A stretch of 64,000 nt of DNA from Wolfiporia cocos. Its lineage: Eukaryota; Basidiomycota; Agaricomycetes; Polyporales; Phaeolaceae. Under the pieces are notes generated by a model, which saw only the letters and a list, made by a program, of their open reading frames with translations, was not told the origin of the DNA and ran no database searches. This document shows positions 42,472-53,707 of the stretch, in pieces. The position numbers and the translations under genes were made by a program. The stretch spans positions 248,001-312,000 of the forward strand of contig JACCLO010000011.1 in the NCBI GenBank assembly GCA_029448655.1, given 5' to 3'. The number at the start of each line of letters is the position of its first letter. Position 1 is the first letter of the stretch.

Positions 42472-45400
42472 GACATTCGTCGGCCTCGACGAATTTTCCA
42501 AGCTCCTCTCCTCAGAGTGCCTCGGCGTCCTGTTCATTGTAGATGTCGCCGTTCCCGCTGAGGGACGGGGTCGTAGGAGTTCGCCATACGAAGTGTTGGC
42601 GGCATTCATTCTGTCGATGACCTGGTTGATTGAGCCCACAAGCTCTGCAAATATAGTCGGGGCAGTCGAGGATCCAGTGGCTAGCGGATCCGCACTGCCG
42701 ACAGGGTTGTTCAGGCGAGGGCCTCGCTGGTACCCGTAGGGAAGGGATATCTCTGAGATATTCGTTGTGTCGGTATCTCCAGTGGTGAGCGGCGCGGTGG
42801 AGGTTTCGTTGCGCCCACGTGGGTAAGGAGGCGGTGTCTCGTTCGTGCTCCCTCGCACCTCGCTCAAACTCCTCGCGGGTAATGCTCTGCACCGATGGAG
42901 ATCGTCGAATAGGCGGCGTGCTATTTGCTCTTCGCTGTCGTTCTGGGGTAGCCCTAGGGCTCGTCGGGCGTGTAGGTGGTTCACGTCTCCCGTTGCCTCC
43001 CATACCAGGAATACGTGGCGTCGGGTCTCTAACTCCTGTTCGGCGGGCCCTCTGAGTCTCGGTAGGCAGTGGAAATAATACTCTATCGCCCTCCATAAAA
43101 TTAAACGGCCTTGCAACTCGGCGTCGTTCGTCGGTGGTGAAAAAGCGGGCGGGTCGTGGTACGTATTCGGGTCGATTGGGAGTAGCGTGCTCGCGATCCT
43201 CGAAGTCGTTGAGCGCGTGTCGTAGTCGGGCCGTCGTGGTGGCGGCCAGTCGGTCGATAAGTCTGTCAGTGAGTAACTCGAGTCCCTCTCTCTGCGCTCT
43301 GATCTGCCCCTCCATTCGGACGAGGTCCTCGGTGATATTCTGATACGAGCTGTAGATGTGGGTGAGATCCTGCGCGATGTCGAAGAGGGCCGTCCAGCCA
43401 TCGGCTCGGCCAGCAAAAGGTCCCTCGGCCCTGTACCAGAGGAGGGCGTGTCTAATCTGTAGATGCTGGGGGGAGTACCTTCTTGGTGGCGTACCTTGCG
43501 GTCGGCCTTCTCGATGATCTGCACCGCCGGGGGTCGTGGTACGGCGAGGAAGCTGGTGGCGAGTCGTCGACATACTATTACTGTCTTATTTTCGAGTGTC
43601 GGGGTTGTCCTGACTCTCATCCTGTGGTAGTCTTTTATCAGTTCCTTGGAGTGCTCCAAGTTCGCCTCGTCTTCCCATGAGTTGTCGGCCGTGGCATAGC
43701 CTTTCCATTTGACGAAGTACTGATGCTTCTTTCCTTTCCATCTATCAGCCAAGATGGCTTCGACCTCGTATTCTTCCTGTCCCTTGATGATATCAGGTGG
43801 CGGCCGTAAGTAATTGGGTCCGTGCGCCCTTGTCTCTTTGAATGGTTTTAGTAAGGCGGCGTGGAATACCGGGTGAACTTTCCAGCTCGTTGGTAACTGC
43901 AGCCGGTATGTCGTGGGTCCCATTTTTTCTGTGATGGTGAAGGGTCCTTCTCTTTTTGGTGCCAGCTTGTTAGATTCGTAGGGGATAGTTAGGTTCTTTG
44001 CGTCGAGCCAGACCTTATCCCCTTTCTCAAGCTTCGGCAGTTCCCTGAGGAACCTCCCTGCTATTCTTTTCTGAGCTAATTCATGCGCGATGAATGCCAT
44101 CTTTCGCACCTCTTTGATCTTTTTGATCCTGTCGACAGCGGCCGGGACGTTCCCTACTCTGTCATAGTCCGGGAACCCTCTCGGGACGTATCCTAGGATT
44201 ATTTCAAGTGGCGCTGGCCGGTTTTCGGTTCGTCTGGTGTTGTGCGCAAATTCGACGTCAGGCAGTCGTTGTACCCACTGGAAAGGGTCGTTCATGCAAT
44301 AGATGCGAAGGTATACTTCGATCTGTTGATTCATTCTTTCTGTTTGTCCGTCGGTCTGTGGATGGTACGCCGTACTCATCGCTGATTCTGTCCCCTGCAG
44401 CTTGCATAATTCCTTGAAAAGCTTTGATGCAAACTGCGGCCCTCTGTCTGAAATGATCTTTCGGGGGATGCCATATAGCGAGTAGATTTTTCGGTGAAAT
44501 ATCTCTGCCGCCCCTTCGCTAGTGATCGTTTTGTCGCATGGGGTGAGAGATATGGCCTTGGATAGGCCATGGTCGACAATCACCATCATGGAGTCATACT
44601 TTCCGACTCTTGGCAGGTCGGTGACAAAATCGACCGAGCACTGTGAGAAGGGGAGGGCGTCTTCCCGTGTCGGTATTGGTTGCAAAGGGGGTTTTAGCGG
44701 ATTCCTATCAGGTTTCATCTGTTGACAGATTGCACAGCCCCGGACGTATTCCGCTATCATTGTTCTCATGTCAGGCCACCAGAAGTGGGTCGTGACCTGT
44801 ACTGTTGTACCCCAGATCCCAGGGTGTCCGGCCGGGATCGTGTCGTGGTATTTTGAGATGACGTCCCGTCGAAGGCCCTCGTCCCTTGGTACGTACATCC
44901 TTCCTCTGTAGAGCAGTATCCCATCCGTTTGTTGCCATTCATCCGCGGTGGTTCTCGCGGGGAATTCGCCTGTGCCCCCTAGGGCACGGATCACCTGTTC
45001 CGCAGATTCATCTCGATCGTTAGCATTCTTGATTCGATCAATGATCGGGATCTGGATTGCATGGACGACGAGTTCATCTGGAATCATGGTGATTCCCTCG
45101 TTGTCCTCGTTGCTTTCGTCCAGGTGGTACAACCTGGAAAGTGTGTCGGCCATGACTAGTTTCTTTCCGGGGACGTGCTGCAATTTCAGGTCGAATTGTG
45201 AGAGGAATAGATGCCATCTCGCTTGTCGCCGATTTAGGCGCTGTGCGCTTCTCCAGTACGTCAGGTTCTGATGATCACTTCGGATCAAGATCCGATGCGG
45301 TGCTCCTTCCAATAGGTGCCGCCATTCTTCTAATGCTCGGACTATTCCGAGTAGTTCGCGATCGTAGATTTCGTAGTTCCGTTCTGTTGGTGTCAGGGAT

Positions 45401-47608
45401 TGTGAGAGATATCCCACCGGCCGTTCTCTCCCTGTTTCATCTATTTGTTTCAGCACTGCTCCTGTGGCGAACTGAGATGCATCTGTTTCGAGGATGAACG
45501 GTTTTTCTTTGTCCGGTGTTCCTAGCGCGGGCGCCGTCGTGAATGCTTTCTTCATGAATTCGAACGCTTTCTGTTCTTTCTCCGTCCATTGGAACCCTGT
45601 CCCTGTGACTGTTTTTGTGAGGTCAACCAGGGGCCGGGCGTGCGTAGAATAGTGATCGATAAATTTCCGATAGAAGTTTGCAAATCCTAGGAAGGATCTG
45701 ACTTCTTTGAGATTTCGGGGAGTCGGCCATTCCTTAATCCCATTGAGTTTCGCTGGGTCCATCTGGATATTTCCTGGGGTGATGACTAGTCCCAGAAATT
45801 CGACTCTGTCGACACCGAAGGCGCATTTCTCGGGTTTCACAAAGAGATGGTTATCCATCAATCTCTGCAGGATCCGCCGCTCCCGTTCCTTGTGTATTTT
45901 CTCGTTTTCTGAGAAAATGAGGATGTCGTCCATATAAACGAGCACCCATCCTTCGAGGATTTCTTCTTTCAAGATTTCGTTCATCATTGCCTGAAAGGTC
46001 CCGGGTGCGTTGCACAATCCGAAAAACATAACCGTGGGCTCGTACAACCCTCGGTTTGTTTTGAAAGCCGCTTTTCATTCGTCTCCCTTTTTGATTCGCA
46101 CGTTGTTGTATCCCGCTCTAAGGTCCATTTTTGTGAAGATCTTTGCTCCTTTTAGCTTTTCCAGGAGCTCTGAGATCAGGGGTAAGGGATAGACGTTCTT
46201 TATCGTCCCTTCGTTCAGATATCGATAATCTTGACAGGGTCGTAGGCCGCTGTCTTTCTTTGGGACGAAAAAGAATGGTGACGCCATCGGGGATTTTGAA
46301 GGGACTATGAATCCCTTGGCCAAGTTTTCTTTTAGGAATTCGTCTAGTGCCTGTTGCTCTTTAGGCGAGAGTGCATAGACTTTGCAGTCTCTTGGCACGA
46401 AATCGGGTTTTAATTCAATTGCGTGGTCCCATGGTCTCGACGGGGGGAACGCTGTTGCGGACTCCTTGCTGAACACCTTTGCGAAGTTCAGTAGGTGTTT
46501 TGGGACCATCTCCTCAATCGTTCGTTCTGGTTCGGGGGTTTTTTGTGCAAATTCCTGAGATTTCGTTAGCGCTTTCCTGACAGCGTTGATAATTTGTATC
46601 TTTGTCCGGAACTTCTTTCGCGTTTCCCCTTTCTTTCCTATGATTCGAGGGTTATCTTTTGCGAAGCGTCGGATCGCTTCGTACTCCTCGGGAGTGTAGA
46701 GCCGCTGTGCTGTTTCTTCGGGCTGGTCCGTGGATCCAAACCCTTTCTCTCCTCGTTCTGTTTCATCTAGGTCTTCGACCTCTATAATGTCGGGGGTGAG
46801 GTGCCGTTCGAAAATTATCTGGGCTATTCGCATGCCCGGGATAATTCGATGCGCTTTGTTGAAGACGATGGCTCCGACGTCTCCTCGGTAGTCCGAGTCT
46901 ATGATTCCGGCTTGTACTACCAATCCGTGTCTGAGGGTGTTGCCTGATCGTCCGGCCAGCCTTCCATACGATCCCTTCGGGATCTTCATTTTTACTCCTG
47001 TGGAGACGAGTTTCCATCCTCCGGCGGGAATCTCGGTTTCTTCTGCGGCGTAAAGGTCATACCCCGCAGCTTCTTGGGTCCCCCTTGTTGGAATTTTTCC
47101 TTCTGGGGCGACTACCATCTCCACTGTATCCATTCGGATTGTGGCTTCCTGTTTCTTTTCTTCTGCCCCTAGTATTGATCGTACATCGACTGTTTGGTCC
47201 TTCCAGTCGATTGTGGGGTTTTCGTCTTTTAGCCATCCATACCCTAGAATCATGTTTTCTGTTCCGATTGATCCTACCAAGAATCGAACTTTTCGCGTCT
47301 TCTTGGTCTTTGGATATCGTAGTAGTATGGTGGCTTCTCGGTCTATTCGCCCATCTTTGTTTTCGGTTCCGTCGACATTTTTGACGATGATCGGGTTCTT
47401 CAAGGGTTGTGTGGGCACCTTGTATTTTTCTACCACTCTGCTGTGGATCAGGTTCGACATTGCTCCTGAGTCGATTAGTGCGTTGCACTTCACGGGTTTT
47501 GCCAGCGTCATGATTACCGGGATGAAGAGGGATCGATTCTTCTCGAACGAGGTAATTACATGCGCTGCTTTCTCGGAGGGCAAGACCGTGGGCTTCCCTC
47601 CTAGGCAA
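42469..47608 (-). pseudogene. pol: B2 Pol: PR-dUTPase-RT-RNaseH-IN-chromodomain, one nonsense codon
   Basis: Same architecture as B1 Pol. A single TGG-to-TGA change at 46075-46077 (B1 reads KKGDEWKAAF) stops translation inside RT; the frame is otherwise open to 42469. Protease has DSGAMSNLI. dUTPase motif 2 reads GRLAGRSG (B1 has GQSG), and three residues (Tyr-Ser-Asp) are missing between motifs 3 and 4. RT YMDDILIF is near 45,925. The 390-residue tail overlaps ORF3. There is no ATG near the gag stop. Confidence 0.93.
42512..43573 (-). CDS. B2 ORF3: overlapping 3' ORF with two zinc knuckles
   Basis: 353-residue counterpart of B1 ORF3 with the same ATG. The first 35 codons differ from B1, with a small indel, and the rest is nearly unchanged. 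Both Cys/His motifs are intact: CRQCGSASHWILDC and CRACGLNQPGHRQNEC. It lies wholly within the pol tail in another frame. It stays open although pol in the same copy has a stop and gag is shifted. Confidence 0.75.
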   Translation of the reverse strand: MSTTRHQLPRRTTTPGGADHREGRPQGTPPRRYSPQHLQIRHALLWYRAEGPFAGRADGWTALFDIAQDLTHIYSSYQNITEDLVRMEGQIRAQREGLELLTDRLIDRLAATTTARLRHALNDFEDREHATPNRPEYVPRPARFFTTDERRRVARPFNFMEGDRVLFPLPTETQRARRTGVRDPTPRIPGMGGNGRREPPTRPTSPRATPERQRRANSTPPIRRSPSVQSITREEFERGAREHERDTASLPTWAQRNLHRAAHHWRYRHNEYLRDIPSLRVPARPSPEQPCRQCGSASHWILDCPDYICRACGLNQPGHRQNECRQHFVWRTPTTPSLSGNGDIYNEQDAEAL

Positions 47609-49435
47609 AATCCTGTTCTTCTACGAGGTGTGTTAGGAGCTCAGGGTTCTTGGCTTTCAGGGTCCTAATCGCTGCGACCGCTCTGTTTGCGGTGATGTAT
47701 TCAGTCTCCTCCTCAGAGACTTCTTCAGTGCGAGCTTCTTGCTCGGCTTCTTCTTCTTCGGTCTTTCGAGTAGTCCGCCTAGGGCGGGCTGGCTTCCTCG
47801 GCCTCTTTGGGCAGTCTCGCGACATATGCCCTGGCTGATGACAGGTGAAACATTTTCCCTTCTTGATGTGATCGTCCCTTTCTTGGGTGGTCATTCGATC
47901 TACATCCATCGCATTTGGATCTTTTGGTGCGGTTGTCTGCGGAGCACTAGTGCGTCCGTTATTCTGGTTCGAGGCTTGCCAAGCCTTTTTCTTGATAAAC
48001 GGCTTATCCCGTTTCAAGAATATCTTGTACGTATTTTCATAGTACGAGGCAGCGGACTGCCATTCAATGGTTGCCGGCAGCGGCCGTACACCGATGATGT
48101 ATCGGGTCGTGTGTTCGGGTAACCCTTTCTCGAAGAGGGTTATGAGCAATGCGTTTCCGTCCGCGCTGTATCGATCGTACTGGGCCTTTCCGGCCAAGTT
48201 GTTGAATTCGGTGATATAATCATCGATGTCCTTTCTGTCCTGGGCTACTTCCAGGATTTTCTTCCGCGCCTTCTGTACCTCTTCGATGGCTCCGAAGGCC
48301 TTCTGAAAGTCTGCATCGAATTGTGCGAGACTAGGCAGGAAGAATCGTTTCGTCAGGGGGTTCGTATAAACTCGGTGATAGTTTTGTTTCCATTGGCCCG
48401 TCTTCCCCTTGTTCGAAATATAAGAGAGGATAAAGATCACTCTCTGAACGTCGTTCTGGAACGACGTTTCGTACATCGTAAACCAGGAATTGCATTGGTT
48501 TATGAAGTTCTGCATGTCGGATCGTTCCCCGTCGAATACATCTGGGGGATTGATCTTTATCATCGGGGGTTGGTAGTACGGGTTCGGCGCCGGAGGTTGA
48601 GGCTGCGGCGCATTTGGTGGTGGAGGGCCTCCTCCTCCCGGGTATCCTCCACCCGGGTTTCCTGAATTTCCTCCGGGGTTCCCTGGGTTTCCTCCTCCAG
48701 GGTTTCCTCCTCCAGGGTTCGCGGGGGTTCCTCCTCCGAGTCCTCCAGGAGGGGGGGCATTTCCTCCTCCGAGTCCGAAGTTTCTCCCAATCCTCCTCCG
48801 CTTGTACCTGCGGAGGTTCGTCCAAATAGGCCTGAAGGCCACGTTCCTGGGTTTGTCGTTCCCATTCCTCCGCTTGGGCTAGTCCAAGACGGATTTCCTC
48901 CGCTACCAATTCCGGGTGCGTTCTGTGGGGGGTTTCCAAAGAGGTCTGTTCCTCCAGCCATAGACCCAATCCCACTCTGCGCAAAAGCAGATATAAATCC
49001 TGGAGGGTTCTGTCCTCCGGTCTGGCTGTTATCTGTTCCTGTAAAGTTTCCAGGATTTCTCCCATCATCTCCGATGCGCTCAATTCCTGCCATTCCTGTG
49101 GCGCCCGAAGGCTGATTCGTATTTCCATCGGCATCGGAGGTTCTGTTGATGGTTTCGGTTTCGTTTTCGGTCAACGTCGCGGTTGACATCGGAGGGATTT
49201 CTCCGAATCGTTCGAACGCTTCACGCGTTATTTCCCAAGCGGTCGTTCTTGCGGAGGGGTATACTTCTACCCACTTTGATGCCCTATCTTCTCTTGGAAT
49301 GACAACAATTCCTCCGCGGTTACGGAAGGCTCCAATGGTGTCAGTCCACTCGTATTGGTTGAGTCTGTAGACTCCCTGAATGTCCTCGGGCAAGAGTTCA
49401 ATCAGTCGTGCTGGGAATTCTGGTCCAAATATCAT
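47601..49435 (-). pseudogene. gag: B2 Gag with a 1-bp frameshift
   Basis: ATG at 49435. The N-terminal domain and linker match B1. Near 48,783 one C of a run is missing relative to B1, which throws the frame off at the start of the Gly/Pro/Asn-rich segment. The correct frame continues to 47601 through the capsid region, one Asp fewer than B1 in LPATIEWQ, and the CFTCHQPGHMSRDC knuckle. It ends in the same GGATTTT GCC TAG context as B1. Confidence 0.92.
47604..47613 (-). other. B2 candidate -1 frameshift site
   Basis: GGATTTT at 47613-47607 on the - strand, followed by GCC TAG, identical to B1. Confidence 0.6.
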
Positions 49436-49469
49436 GTGCCCTTACACTGTGGTAGGTGAGGGTGTGATA

Positions 49470-49480
49470 AGCTCGACCTT
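49470..49480 (-). other. B2 self-primer binding site
   Basis: AAGGTCGAGCT on the - strand, one base inside the 5' LTR; pairs exactly with AGCTCGACCTT at 49806-49816 in the LTR. Confidence 0.8.
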
Positions 49481-49481
49481 C

Positions 49482-50188
49482 TGTTACGGGTCGAATACCC
49501 GTTCGTATATTCGAATCGCGAATATAGATCGTTCTTCTGCACGTAGGCGTATAGCCGTATGCAAGGCAAATACTCGTTAGATGCCTTCGGGTCCTAAGTG
49601 AAGTTCTTAGGAGATCGGTTAATATCCAATACGCGTTAGAGGATATAATCTGTTCAGATGCGAGTCTAATAGAATATAAGACTCGCCTAAGTCCGAGAAG
49701 TCAGTGTGCACTTCGAGGACTTAGTCGTTCAGTTGCTCGAGAGAGAAATACTGAGCGTAGTTTCCTACGTTTGAGAACGAGTATAAGACTTCTTGTTTGT
49801 ACAACAAGGTCGAGCTGAGGAGCCTCGACAGTAAGTACATGAGTTTATATACTACGTTAGGTTTTAGGGGTCAAGTCCGTCCCTGATGTTACCGCTACTA
49901 TCTACGCTATAGTCCCAAACGTTTGATAAGTATGTAGTGATATATCCGAGACGATAGATAGGAATGATGGCGGTTGAACGCCATCTGTCAACTGATAAAC
50001 GATGAACATGAAACGGTGGCAGAGTTGGATCTGCCAAAGATGAAACGCGCCCTATAGACTAGTACAACCGGGGATGCGCCCAGTAGAGTCACGAGTAGCC
50101 AGGGGGTTGGTTGTGCAACAAGTCCCTGTATCGTATTCGTCCGATGGTGAGTTCTGTCGATATTCGAAAAATTAAAATAACCGTAACA
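49482..50188 (-). repeat. B2 5' LTR
   Basis: 707 bp, identical by eye to 41751-42457, followed by CCGTC. Confidence 0.95.
49806..49851 (-). promoter_or_regulatory. B2 TATA box and predicted mRNA 5' end
   Basis: TATATAA from 49851 on the - strand; AGCTCGACCTT begins at 49816, 35 nt downstream. Confidence 0.65.
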
Positions 50189-50644
50189 CCGTCGGCGTTA
50201 CGAATCTCGAGAGGTGAAGGTAGTTTCTGAGTGACTAGCTTCTCTTCATGGACGAGTTTCTTATCGATGACGCTTATTGATGCACCGGTGTCGATTAATG
50301 CCATGGCGTTAACTTTCTTTCCATATACCCACAATTCCACTTCAATAGAGAACGATTTATTGTCGTCTCGAGAATCGTTTCCATGTACATTATACAAAGT
50401 GAAAAACTTTAACGCGAGCGGGTCAGGATAAAAGTATTGTACAGGAGGGGCACGTGTAGCTAGTGTCCTTGTCCTCCGGGCAAAGTCCATTGCCGAGTTT
50501 CCGAATATACCGATATGGGATACCGGGTGACGTACGACCGCCTTATCTTCCCACAAGATAAGGGGTCTCTGTGAAGCCTCTTCGTAGAGGTGCGCTTCTT
50601 CGGGGCGCTGTACACTCCCAGCCGCTGCGGGGCTGGTGTGTTCT
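50189..50644 (-). pseudogene. pol: A2 Pol, 5' part (protease N-terminus), split by B2
   Basis: Pol frame downstream of the gag stop, +1 to gag. It contains MDFARRTRTLATRAPP, a linker, and the protease active site IDTGASISVID, ending at the B2 junction in the NADG stretch. Removing B2 plus one CCGTC joins it in frame to 41750. Confidence 0.92.
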
Positions 50645-52681
50645 TCACAGAACGTCTTCGAGACGTGTGGTTGGGGCGAGGGGAACCGAGATGGTCCCGA
50701 CATTGGCGACGGTGGTGGCGGGGGCCGAGGGTCCTGCTGAGCTTGAGTCAGCTGTCACTTCTTCCCAGATTGTTCGGGCACGATACGTCTTGCCATCCGC
50801 GGGGGGCGCCGAGTACGGCTTCTTGCCAGAAGCCTGTCCCTTTCCACTACCCGAAGGGGCAGCCGTGGTCTTTCCAGACACGGCAGCTGCATCCTTCGCC
50901 CTTTGTTGTTCGGCCCGCTGAGCGGCAGGCACGAACGTTCCCGCAGCCTTGTTCGCGGCAAGCTTAGGACACTTGTTGAAGTAGTGTCCCGTCTGCTTGC
51001 AGTAGGTGCAGACGGCGTTGGTGGTGTCGGCGGGGGCTTTGGCGGGCGCCTTTCCCTTGTCCTTCTTTTTCTCCGACTTCTTCGCAGAAGCGGAGGACGT
51101 CTCCTTCTTGTCGGCAGGGGCCGAGTCCTTCTTGCCGGTCTTCTCGAAGATCGAACCCTTGATCTTGTCAGGGTAAGACGTTTGATACATTTCGAGGGCG
51201 AAATCTATCAGAGGCTCGATGTCGGTGGGGGCCTTGAAGAACGGGGTCTTGCCGAGGACGTTTAAGGTGTCCTTAACCTTTTCCGGGAGAGTCTCGGTGA
51301 ATTCCCACACCAGAGTCTCATTGGCGGTTTCAGAGAGACGGCCGAGGGTGCGGAACCGTTCGCAGTAATTGAAGTAGTTCGATTCTGCCAGCTCCTTGCC
51401 TTTCGTGCCGTAATACCCGCGAATTTCCTTCTTCGCGATCTCCTTGTCCGTCATTTTCCCATATTGCACCATGACTGACTTGGTGAAGTCCTCCCAGGTG
51501 CCGAGAGGTTCACTGTTTCCTGCCTTCTTGATGAGAGGCGAGAAAAATTTGTATGCGTCCCTTGTGACGCGGAAGAGGGCCGTGGTGATACGGTCATGGT
51601 CGTCGTAGACCCTGAGCGTACCGAAGTACAGGCCCATCTTTTCCACCCATTCCTGTGCAGTCACCTTTCCAGATGACCCGGAGAATTCGGGGGGAGGGGG
51701 AATTTTCAGGTTTTGAGGCAGACCTGGAATCTGCGGGGCGACGGCTGCTGCAGCAGCGGCTGCAGCTTGTGCGGTGGCAGCGGCCTCGGCTGCTCTGGCT
51801 TGAGCATTACCGGGGGCCGGTGCCGGGTCTTCCGGGGGCGTGCGGACACCGGGAGGGTTGGGAACGGAGGGATTCTTGCGAATCCTCCGGAGTTCCTCCT
51901 CAACCTTCTCCATTCGCTCGGCAAACGCATCCTCGAGGTCGTCGAGCCGGGACCTGTAGTCCTTCCGGAGTTCTTTCTCCATTGCGGAGAACTTGGCGGT
52001 GTACTCCTGTCGGAGTTCCTTGCCAAGGTCCACCAGAGTGGACACGACCTCGTTGCGGACGGAATTGACCGCTTCGTGTAGCTCGTCTTGGGCCTTCTGT
52101 TCGATTGCCCTGGATTGCCCAGCCAGGGAGTCGATTCTGCCATGGATGCGCTCCAGGCGGGCGTGCACCATCCGACCGAGAATGTCAGTGGTGTCGTGGC
52201 TGATTGCCGCACTTCGTTGTACGGCGGCGTCGAGAATTGCCCCATGAAGGGGTCCATCCACCTTGTGGTGCTCCTCCTCTGGGAGGTACGACTTGAGGCC
52301 TGTTTTGACCTCGGCGTTGGTTTTTCGTGTCGGACCCGAAAACTCCATTTCCAAGGTGGTGACGGGCCCGATTGGACGGGTGCGACGAGCCGGGGGGTAA
52401 CCGGCGATGGGGCTTCCTGGGCGCGTGCCCATTGGGTTGGTCGGAGAGTCCCTTTGTGGGGGAACGAACTCCTGTACGTCTTCGTCCTCTTCCTCTTCCT
52501 CTTCCTTGCTGAGGTGTTCCAGTGTCACCAGCTGCTGGGTTCCTGAGGGACCAGCTTCTGGGGTCACCGGGCCTTCTGAGCGGAGGCGCATCCTGCGGGG
52601 AGCGAGGGGGGTACTGACGGAGGAGGTGGAAGACATTTTTGTGAATCTGTTTGTGACGAATGTTAGTTTCCGGTTACTCAT
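50645..52681 (-). CDS. gag: A2 Gag (capsid and nucleocapsid)
   Basis: 678-residue Gag matching A1 Gag. I chose ATG 52681 because it is the start used in A1; the frame also runs upstream to 52741 here only because one extra A removes the in-frame stop that A1 has. Acidic run, coiled coil, Ala-rich linker, capsid region and CTYCKQTGHYFNKC knuckle are all present. It differs from A1 mostly in the N-terminal third. The stop at 50645-50647 has pol in the +1 frame. Confidence 0.93.
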   Translation of the reverse strand: MSNRKLTFVTNRFTKMSSTSSVSTPLAPRRMRLRSEGPVTPEAGPSGTQQLVTLEHLSKEEEEEEDEDVQEFVPPQRDSPTNPMGTRPGSPIAGYPPARRTRPIGPVTTLEMEFSGPTRKTNAEVKTGLKSYLPEEEHHKVDGPLHGAILDAAVQRSAAISHDTTDILGRMVHARLERIHGRIDSLAGQSRAIEQKAQDELHEAVNSVRNEVVSTLVDLGKELRQEYTAKFSAMEKELRKDYRSRLDDLEDAFAERMEKVEEELRRIRKNPSVPNPPGVRTPPEDPAPAPGNAQARAAEAAATAQAAAAAAAAVAPQIPGLPQNLKIPPPPEFSGSSGKVTAQEWVEKMGLYFGTLRVYDDHDRITTALFRVTRDAYKFFSPLIKKAGNSEPLGTWEDFTKSVMVQYGKMTDKEIAKKEIRGYYGTKGKELAESNYFNYCERFRTLGRLSETANETLVWEFTETLPEKVKDTLNVLGKTPFFKAPTDIEPLIDFALEMYQTSYPDKIKGSIFEKTGKKDSAPADKKETSSASAKKSEKKKDKGKAPAKAPADTTNAVCTYCKQTGHYFNKCPKLAANKAAGTFVPAAQRAEQQRAKDAAAVSGKTTAAPSGSGKGQASGKKPYSAPPADGKTYRARTIWEEVTADSSSAGPSAPATTVANVGTISVPLAPTTRLEDVL

Positions 52682-52783
52682 TGTCTTAGATTCTTTAAGA
52701 AGGGTTTTGGTTTGAAAGCTGCAACTTTCGTTATAGATCACACTCGCACTCTATTTCAGAGTTAAAAGATGATAGTATTTCTA

Positions 52784-53707
52784 CTATACAATCGCGAGTA
52801 TATCCTCTTCTACCGAAGTAGTCGAGGGCCCTGCCACTTTGTCAGGTGGTGTTACACCGAAGGCAAAAGTAATTTGTAGTGCTACGCATTCTGCTACGAT
52901 ACGAGCCAAGTCCGTACGCCAATCCAAAAAGGAAATATTGCCGAGCTGTTTGCAATACTTTTTCATAATTCTCCAGTCTCTATTGGTGATCCTCCCCCGT
53001 CTCGCTCTATCCTTTACGTTATCCACCAGATCCTCCAATTCTACTACCATAGTATGGAAACGCATGTCGTTTTCCATATGGAAGCCTGGGTAATTAGGGG
53101 GGTGGTTGGCGAGAGGAGTGAGACGAGTGAGAGTGCCTTCTAGCATGGGAATAACTTGATCGCATGCTTGGAGGGGTTTCTTCTTCCCGAAAACGAGGGA
53201 AGGGTCGAGAATCTTGTGGTTGGCCGGAACAGAAGGTCCGGCCGCCGGGCTGGAGAGACGGAGGGCCAGTGAAGAAGCTGCTTGCTTGGCTTCCTTGGTG
53301 GCTTGTTTGGCGGCGATTCGCTTATTCAGCTTATCGCGGGCGAGCTTGAGCTTGTTGAGTTCGCGGAGTTCGATTAGGTTCTCCATGGCGGTAATGGAAG
53401 CGGCTAGCTTCTCTTCCTCTGTCCAGATACGCTTAGCGAGCGGAACTGGTTTGGGAGGTCGAGGAGCGGGTTTCCCAGCCTCAGCAATATGCTTTGGCAT
53501 GTGGACGGGAATCTCCCAAAGATGGAGCTTCCCGGTGTAGTCTTCCTTTACAGGAAGGGTGTAGGTGACGTCCTCTGCCCGAGGAATGTCGGCGGTGTCG
53601 ATGCGGCTGAGAAGGGACTGCTTCGCCGGCTTAACGTAGGGGGCAGTGGAGGAGCTACGGGTGCGACGGGTAACGCGGGGCATGATTCTAGAAAGTGCAG
53701 CTTTCAT
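52784..53707 (-). CDS. A2 ORF1, coiled-coil protein of unknown function
   Basis: 307-residue counterpart of A1 ORF1, with about six amino-acid differences and identical over the last 150 residues. The ATG matches A1; an upstream ATG at 53716 adds three residues in this copy only. Keeping a full-length frame in two copies supports a real gene. Confidence 0.75.
   Translation of the reverse strand: MKAALSRIMPRVTRRTRSSSTAPYVKPAKQSLLSRIDTADIPRAEDVTYTLPVKEDYTGKLHLWEIPVHMPKHIAEAGKPAPRPPKPVPLAKRIWTEEEKLAASITAMENLIELRELNKLKLARDKLNKRIAAKQATKEAKQAASSLALRLSSPAAGPSVPANHKILDPSLVFGKKKPLQACDQVIPMLEGTLTRLTPLANHPPNYPGFHMENDMRFHTMVVELEDLVDNVKDRARRGRITNRDWRIMKKYCKQLGNISFLDWRTDLARIVAECVALQITFAFGVTPPDKVAGPSTTSVEEDILAIV

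Larger units (their letters stand above)
41751..50188 (-). mobile_element. B2: LTR retrotransposon inserted in A2 protease, innermost layer
   Basis: - strand B element of 8,438 bp, TSD CCGTC (41746-41750 and 50189-50193). A1 retains the empty site near 10,825-10,840. The two 707-bp LTRs look identical by eye, so this is the youngest insertion, as nesting requires. Even so, gag has a 1-bp deletion and pol a nonsense codon. Confidence 0.96.

Noticed and set aside
52682..52741. Longer N-terminus for A2 Gag
   Set aside because: One extra A removes the in-frame stop seen in A1; the extension is specific to this copy.
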